64,000 nucleotides of DNA from Pseudoalteromonas sp. 3D05 (GTDB lineage Bacteria > Pseudomonadota > Gammaproteobacteria > Enterobacterales > Alteromonadaceae), in NCBI RefSeq assembly GCF_002723455.1, contig NZ_PDUS01000007.1, positions 62,518 to 126,517 of the forward strand. The letters run 5' to 3'. Positions 8,647-18,081 of the stretch are shown here, piece by piece. Every line of letters begins with the position of its first letter. Positions within the stretch are counted from its first letter, which is position 1. The notes beneath the pieces were generated by a model that worked only from the letters and a program-made list of their open reading frames with translations, was not told where the DNA came from and did no database searches. The position numbers and the translations under genes were made by a program.

Positions 8647-9351
8647 TTAAATTGATAGCATGTACCCTTTACCACGTACAGTTACGATGCGTTTTTGGTC
8701 TTTTTCATCGCTGAGCTTTTTGCGTAAACGGCCAACGAGAACATCTACAGTACGATCGTTGGGGCTCCAATCAGGTTGACCAATTTCTTCTGATATTTTT
8801 TCTCTAGGTGTCGCTTTACCTGCGTTCGAAATTAAGCATATAAGGACTTTATGCTCTGCTTCAGTTAAACGTGATTCAATGCCATTTGCAGTAATCAGTG
8901 TGCGATTATCTGGGTGGAGTTTAAAGTCGGCGTATTCAATAAACTCTTCACTTTCGTCATTATCAGTGCTGCCTTTTAACCTTTTGTGCAGTGCACGCAT
9001 GCGTAACTCTAGCTCTAAAAGATCAACTGGCTTGCAAATATAATCATCAGCGCCTTGGGCAAGGCCTGCAATTCTATCGGCTTGTGAGTCGCGGCTTGAA
9101 AGCATAATCACACCGATATCAGTTAAGGTGTTGAGCTCTTTAGCTAAATGGAGCCCGTCACGCATAGGTAAAACAATATCAACAATGGCAAGTGAAATGG
9201 CACTATTGCTATGTTCACGTGAGCTAACAATTTCAAGCGCTTGAGCACCTGTTGCATCATTTTCAATGTGAAATTCAGTCTGGGCAAAGTGTTTAATGAT
9301 GCGTTTAACCAATAGTTCATCATCTTCAACCAGTAAAACATTAATAGTCAT
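8647..9351 (-). CDS. OmpR/PhoB-family response regulator (orphan)
   Basis: 234 residues: receiver domain with acidic pair EDD (10-12), phosphoacceptor Asp58 in AIVDIVLPMRDG and the conserved Lys in DDYICKPVD, followed by a winged-helix DNA-binding domain (about 135-234) with the usual RTVDVLVGRLRKKL recognition helix and C-terminal VRGKGYML hairpin. The MRDG after the Asp replaces the more common MPGxDG. No sensor kinase gene lies beside it: the neighbours are comM (convergent, 16 bp away) and an S9 peptidase gene on the same strand upstream. Its partner must be encoded elsewhere. Confidence 0.92.
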   Translation of the reverse strand: MTINVLLVEDDELLVKRIIKHFAQTEFHIENDATGAQALEIVSSREHSNSAISLAIVDIVLPMRDGLHLAKELNTLTDIGVIMLSSRDSQADRIAGLAQGADDYICKPVDLLELELRMRALHKRLKGSTDNDESEEFIEYADFKLHPDNRTLITANGIESRLTEAEHKVLICLISNAGKATPREKISEEIGQPDWSPNDRTVDVLVGRLRKKLSDEKDQKRIVTVRGKGYMLSI

Positions 9352-9461
9352 AGTATCTTAATTACCTATATTGATGTCTCCATATTAGCACTCATTAGCG
9401 TAAGGAGAGAACAACTGAAGTACTGTTTATGATAGTTTCTTTGCATAAACTCAAATAATAG

Positions 9462-9489
9462 AAGAAAGGAAAGCTTTGTTTCCTTTCTT
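9462..9489 (-). terminator. Terminator-like hairpin after the S9 peptidase gene
   Basis: Perfect 11-bp inverted repeat, 9462-9472 with 9479-9489, 6-nt loop, ten bases past the stop codon on the minus strand. What follows on that strand is AT-rich but not a clean T-run, so termination is likely though not certain. Confidence 0.55.
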
Positions 9490-9499
9490 TCATACCTTA

Positions 9500-11995
9500 T
9501 TATTTTTCAGGGTATAAGTATTGCCACCATTGCGGTTCATCTTTTAAATGCTTATCAAAGTAGGCAAGCATTGTGCTCCACCAATCAAAGCGTTTATCGC
9601 GAGCAAAAATTTGATGATCAGCACCTTTATACTCAATCAGATCAACATCCTTACCAAGAAGTTTAAGTGCAGTATACATGTTATGGCTTTCGCCAACTGG
9701 CACATTAGTGTCGGAGTCTCCATGCAGTAAAAGCAGTGGTGTCGTTACTTTGTCTGCATGAAAAACAGGGCTTCGTTGGCTGTAAAGTTCACTGTTATTC
9801 CACGGGAAGCTGCCTTTAGATGCTTCTCCAGAATATAAATAGCCCCACCAACCTTGACCCCAATACGAGGTAATATTAGAAATACCTGCATGGGCAATAG
9901 ACGCGCTAAACATATCGGTTTTAGTCGCTAATAACATGGTCATAAAGCCACCGTAGGATGCACCTAAATTACCTAAACGATTTTTATCAATAAATGAGTA
10001 CTGCGCAAGTAATGCCTGAGTGCCTTGCATAATGTCCTCAGCAGTATGTTCACCCCATGCATTGACGTGTTTAGCTGAGAATTCTTGACCAAACCCTGTT
10101 GCTCCAGTTGGTTGAACAACATAGACAACATAGCCATTAGCTGCCCAAAAGTTAAATGGGTAACGACCAGTAAAACCACGCGAAACCGGAGATGTACCAC
10201 CATAATAATAGATCAAAGCTGGATGCTTTTTAGATTTATCTAGATTTGTTGGTAAATAGACGCGGCCTTTTATTTCAACGCCCTGTTTATTTGTGAAGTT
10301 AAACTCTTCAAGCGTTGGAATTTGCGTATTAGCATAGGCTAAAGGTTTCGAATCCCATAGTGTGCTTGCTCTATTTTTGCTGATCTTTAAATATTTTAAT
10401 TGCTGTGGTGAGGATGCTGTTGTGCCACTGAACAAAATAGCGGGTGAGCGGTTTTTAGAAACACTAAATTGCTCAACAACATCTAATTTAGTGTTTAGTT
10501 TGCTAAATCGGTTTTTACTTAAATCAAATAAATACAGTTGTTGGGTATCTTGCTCTGTAACTTTTAGAACAGCATCACCGTTGTTAAGCACATTTAGTTG
10601 ACCTATAGCTGGATCAAAGTTTTTGCTCAATGCTTTGGCCTTTTTGCCATCAGAGTCAAGTAAATATAGCTGCCCATCATAGTTATTGGCGAGCATATCT
10701 TGTGGGATGTTACGGCCTAAACCATCTTTAAAGTCAGGTCCTGCAACAACATAGATACCTTCATCGGTGTACTTAGCTTGATTAAAGGTTTTAAATTGAC
10801 CTAAAACACTGTGCTTTGCTGTCGCAAGGGTTGTTTCAACTAGCTCTGCGATAGGGTGAGTAGATGCTTCCATAGCGTGAGCACTTCGGCTTAATAAGAC
10901 CGTACCTTGTTCGCTGTTGAAGTCTTCTATGCTATGGCTTAAAGGACCTTCGCTGATTGCTTTGCTTAAACCAGAATTGATATCAAGTAGATAAGCTTGT
11001 GAAGTGGTGCGAGCATATGACCAGCGATCTTGCAGACCCCTGTAATGCTTGGTTAAGCTGGTATCGGCTTTGGGATACTTAGACCAAGTAAAAATTAAGC
11101 TATCGTTGTTATAAAACGCAAAGCCGCTCGCGCCCTCTAAGTTCTCAGCAATAACATCAAGTGCTAAGTTTTTGCGATTTAATTTCTTTAATTTACCGTC
11201 AATTAAGTACACAACAGATTTGTTATCAGGACTCCAAATTACATTACTTGGTTGGCCTGATTCAAAGCGATAAAGCACTGTGTTGTCTTGATCTTTAAGC
11301 ACCGTTGTTATTTGTGCTTGATTGCCTGCAGCATCATTGTAAGAGCGAGTGCTGGCAATATAGTGTTCTGCATCAGGTGACAGTGACAACATGCTTATAG
11401 TCGGCGCATCAAACAATTGCTTTGCAGAGAGAGTTTTACTCGCGTTTTGACTTATGGTGATTTTGTCATGTTCTGACTTAGGCTCAAAATCCAGTGACAC
11501 CTCATTCCAATTAGCGACTTGTTCTGCAATGATCAGAATTTGATGCTCGCCATTACTTAATGCCAGTTGATAAGTATGCTCGGTGGCAGTTAGCTCTTCG
11601 CCATCGATAAACAACTTGGCTTTTTCAATTCCGCTAAGCTTGAGTGCACCCTCACTAAAACGTTCAGTGTGTATAGTAAATTTTAATGCTTGTATCCCAC
11701 CGAGTGTAAGCGCATTTATACTACTTAACGTTTGCCATTTATGTTGCTCACCAAAGACTGAAATGTGGGAGCTATTAGCTTGTAAACTCGGGAGTAGGTT
11801 TTTAATAGCCGCATCATGGTGGGGAGTTTGGTAAGGTTTTACTTGCATTTGTTCAGCCAAAGGGCCAACAAAAGCGATGTTATTCTTATCCAACACTGCA
11901 GCCAAAGCAGAGCTTGAGACAGAGTATAAAGCCAGTGCACTGAGTGCGTTTAACACACGTTTATTTGATAATTTTGCAGACAAATTGAAAGTCAT
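9500..11995 (-). CDS. S9 family serine peptidase (prolyl oligopeptidase/DPP type), exported
   Basis: The frame starts at 12034, but the internal ATG 11995 begins a normal signal peptide (basic NKR, hydrophobic core, SSALA cleavage) and has a GAAGG site upstream. This gives 831 residues. An N-terminal beta-rich accessory region is followed by a beta-propeller-like region with repeated bladed segments (about 200-560) and an alpha/beta-hydrolase domain. The nucleophile Ser is in GASYGG, the Asp in LLHGDSDTNVP and the His in GADHQIF, so the catalytic triad is complete. Such enzymes cleave short peptides, often after Pro or hydrophobic residues, in the periplasm. Monocistronic, with its promoter in the divergent gap shared with 12078. 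Confidence 0.93.
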   Translation of the reverse strand: MTFNLSAKLSNKRVLNALSALALYSVSSSALAAVLDKNNIAFVGPLAEQMQVKPYQTPHHDAAIKNLLPSLQANSSHISVFGEQHKWQTLSSINALTLGGIQALKFTIHTERFSEGALKLSGIEKAKLFIDGEELTATEHTYQLALSNGEHQILIIAEQVANWNEVSLDFEPKSEHDKITISQNASKTLSAKQLFDAPTISMLSLSPDAEHYIASTRSYNDAAGNQAQITTVLKDQDNTVLYRFESGQPSNVIWSPDNKSVVYLIDGKLKKLNRKNLALDVIAENLEGASGFAFYNNDSLIFTWSKYPKADTSLTKHYRGLQDRWSYARTTSQAYLLDINSGLSKAISEGPLSHSIEDFNSEQGTVLLSRSAHAMEASTHPIAELVETTLATAKHSVLGQFKTFNQAKYTDEGIYVVAGPDFKDGLGRNIPQDMLANNYDGQLYLLDSDGKKAKALSKNFDPAIGQLNVLNNGDAVLKVTEQDTQQLYLFDLSKNRFSKLNTKLDVVEQFSVSKNRSPAILFSGTTASSPQQLKYLKISKNRASTLWDSKPLAYANTQIPTLEEFNFTNKQGVEIKGRVYLPTNLDKSKKHPALIYYYGGTSPVSRGFTGRYPFNFWAANGYVVYVVQPTGATGFGQEFSAKHVNAWGEHTAEDIMQGTQALLAQYSFIDKNRLGNLGASYGGFMTMLLATKTDMFSASIAHAGISNITSYWGQGWWGYLYSGEASKGSFPWNNSELYSQRSPVFHADKVTTPLLLLHGDSDTNVPVGESHNMYTALKLLGKDVDLIEYKGADHQIFARDKRFDWWSTMLAYFDKHLKDEPQWWQYLYPEK

Positions 11996-12077
11996 TGCTA
12001 AGCCTTCGAACGATAATTTGGATAAATATATCATGTATTGGTAGGATGCTCATTAGTCCAACGATGAGAGTGATTTA

Positions 12078-13142
12078 ATGACGTTATTAATTGTTTACAT
12101 GTGTGTTGCTATTTTAATTTCATTCCTATGTTCTATTATGGAAGCCGTGTTATTGAGCATCACCCCAAGCTATGTTGCTTTGTTGCGTAAACAAAATCCA
12201 AAGCTTGCTAAATGTGTTGAAAAATTAAAAAAGAACGTAGATCAACCATTAGCAGCTATCTTAACTTTAAACACTGTTGCGCATACCGCAGGTGCTGCTG
12301 GTGTAGGAGCGCAAGCAGCTGTTGTTTTCTCTGATGCAGCAGTGGGTATTGCATCAGCCATAATGACACTACTTGTATTGGTATTATCAGAAATAATCCC
12401 CAAAACACTCGGTGCTAATTATTGGCGTGCATTGACCCCAGTTGTAGCTCGAGGACTGGTGTATTTAGTCATTTTATTAAAACCCTTTGTATGGTTTGCT
12501 GAAAAGCTAACGAATTTGATGGGACGTAACTACGATGAAGCGTTTTATATTCGACAAGAAATTGAAGCAATGGCTGATATTGGCACTGAGTCGGGCGCGC
12601 TACATCAAGAAGAGTCCGAAATTATTCGTAGTTTGTTGCACTTTAGGCATGCTACGCTCGATTCAATAATGACGCCGCGTACTGTTTTATTTAAAGTCCA
12701 TAAAGATATCACTGTACACCAATACTTGGCTGAACATGGCTCTTCGTCATTTTCACGCGTGTTAGTTTACGATAAAGATGGCGATGATATTATTGGTTTT
12801 GTGCATAAAAACGACATTATGTTGGCATACCATCGACTGGGTGAAGACTACAAGATAAGTAAGTTAGTTAAACCTTTGTATACAGTTCCAGAGACACTTT
12901 ATGTGCCTACATTACTGCACACCTTACTGGCACAAAGAACGCATATTTGTTTGGTAATTGACGAATATGGCGATGTGCAAGGTATTGTAACCCTCGAAGA
13001 CATGATTGAGTCATTAATGGGGCTTAATATTATGGATGAACGTGACCAATCGGCGGATATGCAAATGGTCGCTAAGCAACGTTGGCGGCAGCGTTTAGCC
13101 AATACTGACAAATTACTTAGCGAAGACGACGATAAAAAATAA
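12078..13142 (+). CDS. CNNM (DUF21) and CBS-pair transporter-like membrane protein
   Basis: 354 residues. The N-terminal CNNM/DUF21 region has three to four hydrophobic segments (about 1-150) including a Ser-Met-Glu-Ala-rich first helix, followed by a CBS pair (about 195-320) with MTPRTVLFKV and DEYGDVQGIVTLEDMIESLMG, the latter being the standard second CBS motif. The C-terminal CorC/HlyC domain found in longer homologues is absent and replaced by a short acidic-basic tail. Family members are linked to magnesium or cobalt export. The ion here is not determined. Its stop lies two bases from the stop of the convergent EAL gene. Confidence 0.9.
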   Translation: MTLLIVYMCVAILISFLCSIMEAVLLSITPSYVALLRKQNPKLAKCVEKLKKNVDQPLAAILTLNTVAHTAGAAGVGAQAAVVFSDAAVGIASAIMTLLVLVLSEIIPKTLGANYWRALTPVVARGLVYLVILLKPFVWFAEKLTNLMGRNYDEAFYIRQEIEAMADIGTESGALHQEESEIIRSLLHFRHATLDSIMTPRTVLFKVHKDITVHQYLAEHGSSSFSRVLVYDKDGDDIIGFVHKNDIMLAYHRLGEDYKISKLVKPLYTVPETLYVPTLLHTLLAQRTHICLVIDEYGDVQGIVTLEDMIESLMGLNIMDERDQSADMQMVAKQRWRQRLANTDKLLSEDDDKK

Positions 13143-13144
13143 AG

Positions 13145-14356
13145 TCAGTGTTGATTTGCGTCCTTAACCATTTGTAACCATGACTTTGCCCATACAGTGA
13201 ATTCGGATCTTGATTTAGGTTTGCAAATTAAAAAGCCCTGCATCAAGATAAACTCTTTGAAGCGGTCTAAGTATTCGAGCTCTTCTATACGCTCGATGCC
13301 TTCTGCAACAATTGAAATTCCTTCCTGTATGGCAATATTAACCAAGCTACTGGTGATTACTTGAGAGAATTGGTCGGTTTCAATATGGCTAATTAGAGTC
13401 CTATCAATTTTCACTTCACTAAAGGGCAAGGTTTTAAGTTGATTTACATTAGTAAAGCCGATGCCGTAGTCATCTAAAGAAATATCAAAACCGCGAATTC
13501 TTAATCGATTCAAGGTTTCTAGTTGCGCGCTGCTACAGAGAGCGTGCTGTTCTGTTATCTCTAAAATTATTTCGCTAGGCGTTAAATTATTAAGCTTTAG
13601 TATAAGTGCTAGCTTGTCGGGGCAGCTTAAATCTTCTAACTGACAAGGCGACAAATTGAAAGCTAACTTAAATTTATAACCTAAGCATTCTTTCAACGCG
13701 ATAAAATCTGTAGTGGCTTTTTCAAACAGCTGAAACGTGATTAAATTAATTAAATCAAGATCTTCAGCAACACTAATAAAATGATCGGGTAATAACTGCT
13801 GCCCGTTTGCAGTGACAATTCGCGCGAGCACTTCGACACTGGTGATTTTATTTTTGTAGCGGTTAATCTTTGGTTGATAAAAGGGGGTTATTTCATTGTG
13901 GCTAATGGCATGTAATAACTGTGATTCATCTATAGATTCAATGGGCTTTTCTATGTGCGAAGCTAAATGGTCTAGTTTTTTAAGTAACGTGTGCACTTGA
14001 GTTAGCTGCACTGGTTTTACTATGTTACCGATTAAATGTGCATTACTTCTTTTTGCTAGATCTGCTGCTAAATCAATAACTTTATGATCCATCTCAGAAA
14101 TAATAACAATCGCACCAGGATAATTCATATCACCTAAGTGCCTAATAAGCTCCATTCCATCCATATCAGGCATATTAAGATCAGTGAAAACTGCGTCATA
14201 TTTTAATGAGGCGTTTTTTACTTTATACAATGCCTCTTGCGCGCTTAAGCATGTTGTAATATTGGGGATTTCAAGTTCGTTTAGAATAGCTTCCATCACC
14301 ACTAAAATAGCTTTGGAATCATCAACTACGAGAATATTTTTGGCTAATTTGGTCAT
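13145..14356 (-). CDS. Receiver-EAL protein, putative cyclic-di-GMP phosphodiesterase
   Basis: ATG 14356 is chosen because AAGGAG lies five bases upstream; an in-frame GTG at 14362 falls inside that site. About 403 residues: a receiver domain (phospho-Asp near residue 59, FTDLNMPDMDG) and an EAL domain (about 150-395). The EAL core appears catalytically complete: EVLAR (signature Glu), FNLSP (Asn), LEITE, the paired Asp in DDYGIGFTN, the Lys in KIDR, AEGIE and QGF. It is therefore predicted to hydrolyse c-di-GMP to pGpG under phosphorylation control. It is monocistronic, with no kinase beside it. Confidence 0.93.
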   Translation of the reverse strand: MTKLAKNILVVDDSKAILVVMEAILNELEIPNITTCLSAQEALYKVKNASLKYDAVFTDLNMPDMDGMELIRHLGDMNYPGAIVIISEMDHKVIDLAADLAKRSNAHLIGNIVKPVQLTQVHTLLKKLDHLASHIEKPIESIDESQLLHAISHNEITPFYQPKINRYKNKITSVEVLARIVTANGQQLLPDHFISVAEDLDLINLITFQLFEKATTDFIALKECLGYKFKLAFNLSPCQLEDLSCPDKLALILKLNNLTPSEIILEITEQHALCSSAQLETLNRLRIRGFDISLDDYGIGFTNVNQLKTLPFSEVKIDRTLISHIETDQFSQVITSSLVNIAIQEGISIVAEGIERIEELEYLDRFKEFILMQGFLICKPKSRSEFTVWAKSWLQMVKDANQH

Positions 14357-14464
14357 ATTCACTCCTTGAATTTAAAGCAGGTATTAGTATAAAAGTAGCT
14401 GCTAACCAAGAAAAAGTCAGTATTTAGGATAAAATAATTTCACAAATTAAAACCGAAAAATAGG

Positions 14465-14470
14465 TATACT
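14465..14470 (+). promoter_or_regulatory. Possible -10 element of the M50 protease gene
   Basis: TATACT at 14465-14470, about 30 bases before ATG 14501, in an AT-rich gap between divergent genes. The region 17 bp upstream (ACAAAT) is a poor -35. Confidence 0.35.
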
Positions 14471-14500
14471 AACGCCACTGTTTTTTAGGCTTTAAGTATT

Positions 14501-15517
14501 ATGATTCAAATACAATTAACTCTTGCAGAGCAGGCATTTAGGTTAATGCTTGCAGAGCAAAAAATTGTGCAAATTTTTCAATCTGACCAAGCAATTAGTT
14601 TTGATAACCCACGAACACACTACGTTGAATTTGAGCTAGAGGGGAATCGAGTTGGTATAGATACCAGCGAAGTCCATGAGCAAATGCTATTGCTGTATAT
14701 TAATGACCATCTGGTACAAAAGCTTGCGATCCCTGAAGTACAAAAAGCCAAGCCTAAGCAAGGACTATTGGGTTTATTTGCCCTAGGCTTTAAAGTATTT
14801 AAGAGTGCAAAAGTGGTTAAAGCGGCATTAGCAGGGGCGTCAGTTGCAGGCTATGCGTGGCTTTTTACTTTTGAATTTGCTTTGATGCTTATTGCGTGTT
14901 TAGTCATTCATGAATACGGGCATGTAAGAGCAATGAAGTACTTTGGCATAAAAACCAAAGGTATTTACTTAATTCCTTTTGTAGGGGGCCTTGCTGTATC
15001 AGATGAAAAGATTACCACTCGCTGGCAAGATGTGGTGATCTCTTTAATGGGACCCGCGTTTGGTCTAATCACTTCTGTATTGGGGGTGGTGCTTTATTAC
15101 GCCACCGAGATGGAAATTTTTGCCGGTGTTGCGGTACTCAGTGCATTGCTTAATTTATTTAACTTACTGCCTATTCTACCGCTCGATGGGGGACATGTAT
15201 TAAAAAGTATCAGCTTTTCAATGCGCTCATGGGTTGGCTTAAGTATTTGTATTTTAGGGGTGTTATTTGGTTTATGGATAAGTTACACCTTTGGCTTAAT
15301 GCTATTAGTGTTCTTTTTATTTATTGGCGCGCTGGAAATTGTGTTTGAATGGCGCGGTCGTCACTTCTCACACCTAGTACCGCTGGATAAATACGGCCAA
15401 GGGTTCTCTGCGGTAATGTATGCACTTGTCGTTGCAGGGCATGTCGCGGTGATGATGCACTTTGCCGATTCTGAAAATCCGATATTAAGCTTACCTATGA
15501 AAATCTTATCGAGTTAA
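14501..15517 (+). CDS. M50 family (site-2 type) zinc metalloprotease
   Basis: 338 residues. A soluble N-terminal part (about 1-105) is followed by several membrane segments. The zinc-binding HEYGH lies at 137-141 in the first membrane region, and the third ligand is in NLLPILPLDGGH (Asp229), the two signatures of intramembrane site-2 proteases. No PDZ domain is present, so it resembles the compact SpoIVFB/Rv-type group rather than RseP. The substrate is unknown, with no sigma or anti-sigma gene nearby. It ends at a bidirectional terminator shared with atoE. Confidence 0.9.
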   Translation: MIQIQLTLAEQAFRLMLAEQKIVQIFQSDQAISFDNPRTHYVEFELEGNRVGIDTSEVHEQMLLLYINDHLVQKLAIPEVQKAKPKQGLLGLFALGFKVFKSAKVVKAALAGASVAGYAWLFTFEFALMLIACLVIHEYGHVRAMKYFGIKTKGIYLIPFVGGLAVSDEKITTRWQDVVISLMGPAFGLITSVLGVVLYYATEMEIFAGVAVLSALLNLFNLLPILPLDGGHVLKSISFSMRSWVGLSICILGVLFGLWISYTFGLMLLVFFLFIGALEIVFEWRGRHFSHLVPLDKYGQGFSAVMYALVVAGHVAVMMHFADSENPILSLPMKILSS

Positions 15518-15538
15518 TGTAGTGCATATTGAACTGTC

Positions 15539-15570
15539 AAAGCGCAACGCGATGTTGCGCTTTAATGTCA
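15539..15570 (+). terminator. Bidirectional terminator between M50 gene and atoE
   Basis: Perfect 10-bp stem AAAGCGCAAC (15539-15548) and GTTGCGCTTT (15554-15563) with a 5-nt loop, lying between convergent genes. The plus strand continues to a TTTTTT run. Confidence 0.75.
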
Positions 15571-15575
15571 CTTTT

Positions 15576-16889
15576 TTACGGATAGTAAGTCAGCATCAAC
15601 GCAATAAATACACCGGTAATAATTAATTGCACTAAACAAAAACCCATAATATCTTTGGCTTTTAGGCCTGCAATGGCAAGTACAGGGAGTGCCCAAAAGG
15701 GTTGAATCAGGTTAGTCCAAGCATCTCCCCACGCGACCGCCATGGCCACGCGGGGCATATCAGCACCTAGCGCCTCTGCGGCGGGAATTACTATCGGTGC
15801 TTGCACCGCCCACTGGCCACCACCTGATGGTACAAATATATTCACCAGGCCAGCACTCAAAAAGCTCCAAAAGGGCAATGACTCTGCGCTGGCTATGGCG
15901 ATAAAGCCTTGTGAAATTTGTTGTGCTAAACCGGTATCAATCATAATTGCCATGATCCCTGCATAAAATGGGAACTGGATAATAATACCTGCGCCGCTGG
16001 GCACTGCTTGTTGTAAGCTATTAAGTAAGTTATGGGGTGTTTGATGTAATAATATTGCTGCAAATAAAAACAGCCCTATAACACTGTTTAGATTAATTGA
16101 GCCATTATTGAAAATAAAATAATACGTTAAATATGCAAGGCCAAGTAAGCCTGTGGTCATACCTAACACGCGGCTGTGCTCTATATGATCTGCTGGGCGA
16201 GTTAATGTGACATCCTTGTTTTCAGGCTCTATGAGTTTGCTTTTATCAACGTACACGCTGTCTTTATCGCAAGGGAGCATAGCGCGGTTTACCAGCGGCA
16301 TAATGATAAATAAGCCAACCACGATTGCGATATTAAAACTTGAAAATAGCGTATCAGCAGTACTTATCACGCCAATACTTTGCTCTGAAAAATGCCCCGT
16401 TGTGGCAATGGTCAAAGGTACTGAACCTGCTAAGCCACCATGCCATACAATAAATCCAGAGTAAGCACTGGCCACTAATAATCGGTAGTCCACTTTTGTT
16501 TGCCTTGCTATTGCTTTGGCAAACAAAGCGCCTATTACTAAGCCAAACCCCCAGTTAAGCCAGCTGCCCAACAATGCGACTAGCGTGACCCAAATAATTG
16601 CCTTGGCTGGCGTGTTGGCCATACTGGCTAACTTAGCGAGCAATCGGTTGACGATAGGGGTGCTTGCTAGCATATAACCGGTGAGTAGCACCAATAGCAT
16701 TTGCATCGCAAATTGTAGTAAGTTCCAAAAGCCACCTCCCCATGCCACGAGTACATCTACTGAAGTTGCTGGAGTGAATAGGCTCGCAATTACAAAGCTA
16801 AGCAGGGTTAATAGAATAACAAATATAAAGGGGTCGGGTAGGTAGCGTTCAACTAATTGAGTAAAGGGTTTTGCAACACGATTTAGCAT
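15576..16889 (-). CDS. atoE: Short-chain fatty acid transporter (AtoE family)
   Basis: 437 residues, almost entirely hydrophobic, with about twelve membrane segments. The start FTQLVERYLPDPFIFVILLT-type N-terminus and the conserved GGGFWNLLQFAMQM and VPSGGGQWAVQAP motifs are typical of the AtoE family, which imports short-chain fatty acids such as butyrate or acetoacetate. No ato CoA-transferase or thiolase gene is adjacent, so it is an isolated transporter gene here. It lies 78 bp downstream of cheV on the same strand, with a hairpin between the two. Confidence 0.9.
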   Translation of the reverse strand: MLNRVAKPFTQLVERYLPDPFIFVILLTLLSFVIASLFTPATSVDVLVAWGGGFWNLLQFAMQMLLVLLTGYMLASTPIVNRLLAKLASMANTPAKAIIWVTLVALLGSWLNWGFGLVIGALFAKAIARQTKVDYRLLVASAYSGFIVWHGGLAGSVPLTIATTGHFSEQSIGVISTADTLFSSFNIAIVVGLFIIMPLVNRAMLPCDKDSVYVDKSKLIEPENKDVTLTRPADHIEHSRVLGMTTGLLGLAYLTYYFIFNNGSINLNSVIGLFLFAAILLHQTPHNLLNSLQQAVPSGAGIIIQFPFYAGIMAIMIDTGLAQQISQGFIAIASAESLPFWSFLSAGLVNIFVPSGGGQWAVQAPIVIPAAEALGADMPRVAMAVAWGDAWTNLIQPFWALPVLAIAGLKAKDIMGFCLVQLIITGVFIALMLTYYP

Positions 16890-16922
16890 AGTGAGAGTGT
16901 ATTGTTGTAATTGTCACGTATA

Positions 16923-16952
16923 GCCAATTAAGCATGAAAGATCTTAATTGGC
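16923..16952 (-). terminator. Hairpin between cheV and atoE
   Basis: Perfect 10-bp dyad, 16923-16932 with 16943-16952, 10-nt loop, just downstream of the cheV stop on the minus strand. No T-tract follows, so it may act as an mRNA 3' stabiliser or weak terminator. Confidence 0.4.
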
Positions 16953-16967
16953 AAGTAGGTCAATGTA

Positions 16968-17918
16968 TTAGCGGTTTTGATCTAATACAGCTTTTAAGCG
17001 ATTTTGAACCTCTTCAACAAGTAAGTCGGGTTGGAATTTCGATAAAAAGGCGTCACAGCCTACCTTTTCAACTAAGGCTTGGTTAAAACTGCCACTTAAC
17101 GATGTATTTAGCACAACGTGTAAATTCTTCAGGCGGTCATCATTGCGGATTTCATGCGTTAGTCGGTATCCATCCATTGCGGGCATTTCAGCATCGGTGA
17201 TCACCATAAGTAAGTCTTGCTCTACGTTATCACCTCTATCTGCCCAGCTTTTCAACATATTTAATGCCTCAAGACCATTTGTTGCGGGAATAATTTCAAT
17301 GCCCAGCTGGGACAACGTATCGCTTACTTGTTTACGCGCAGTTGGGGAGTCGTCAGCGTGTAAAATTTTACGGCCTGCAAATTCATCAACAATTGTTTTA
17401 TCTAGTACTTCATCCGATATGTGGATTTCATATTCAACAATTTCGGCCAGTACTTTTTCTACGTCTATAATTTCAACTAGCTGCTCTTGCCCATCACGCT
17501 GAATTTTTGTCAGTGCAGTAAGGTAATGGTTTTTGCCAACGGATGTGGGGGGCGGCATAATATCTGACCATGTCATATTCATTATTTGGTCAACTTTACC
17601 GATTAAAAAGCCTTGCACAGTTCGGTTGTATTCGGTGATAACTAGATTACTGTCCTCGGTATTTTTTGCCGCGGGCATGCAAATCGCCTGTCGTAAATCT
17701 ATAACAGGAATAGATTCGCCTCTTATATTGGCAACCCCAGATATTTTAGGGTGAGCGTGGGGAATTATATTTAAGTGAGGAAGTTTCACAACTTCTTTAA
17801 TTTTAAATACATTAAGCGCAAAAAGATGACGGCTATGTAAATAAAATAGCAACAGCTCAAGACGATTTTCGCCGACCAGCTGAGTTCGTTGATCTACAGA
17901 AGCTAATACACCCGACAT
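16968..17918 (-). CDS. cheV: Chemotaxis coupling protein CheV
   Basis: 316 residues. An N-terminal CheW-like domain (about 15-165, with ANIRGESIPVIDL and the docking strands) is fused to a receiver domain (about 185-310) with phospho-Asp in VITDAEMPAMDGY (near residue 240) and the late Lys in AFLSKFQPD. CheV links chemoreceptors to CheA and its phosphorylation tunes adaptation. No other che genes lie here, though a chemoreceptor is at 50078. Single gene with its own promoter region upstream (17919 onward). Confidence 0.95.
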   Translation of the reverse strand: MSGVLASVDQRTQLVGENRLELLLFYLHSRHLFALNVFKIKEVVKLPHLNIIPHAHPKISGVANIRGESIPVIDLRQAICMPAAKNTEDSNLVITEYNRTVQGFLIGKVDQIMNMTWSDIMPPPTSVGKNHYLTALTKIQRDGQEQLVEIIDVEKVLAEIVEYEIHISDEVLDKTIVDEFAGRKILHADDSPTARKQVSDTLSQLGIEIIPATNGLEALNMLKSWADRGDNVEQDLLMVITDAEMPAMDGYRLTHEIRNDDRLKNLHVVLNTSLSGSFNQALVEKVGCDAFLSKFQPDLLVEEVQNRLKAVLDQNR

Positions 17919-18081
17919 AACACACCCGTCTTTGTAATTAATAAAACAAGTATAGCTTACACTGTTCTGCTTTAAAAAAGCAGCCTAGAAAATAATCTTC
18001 GCCCTTATACATGTTTCAACCATTGCCATCATTTCGCCATTACAGTAACTTATCAGATAATTAATAGCAGAATTACCAAGT

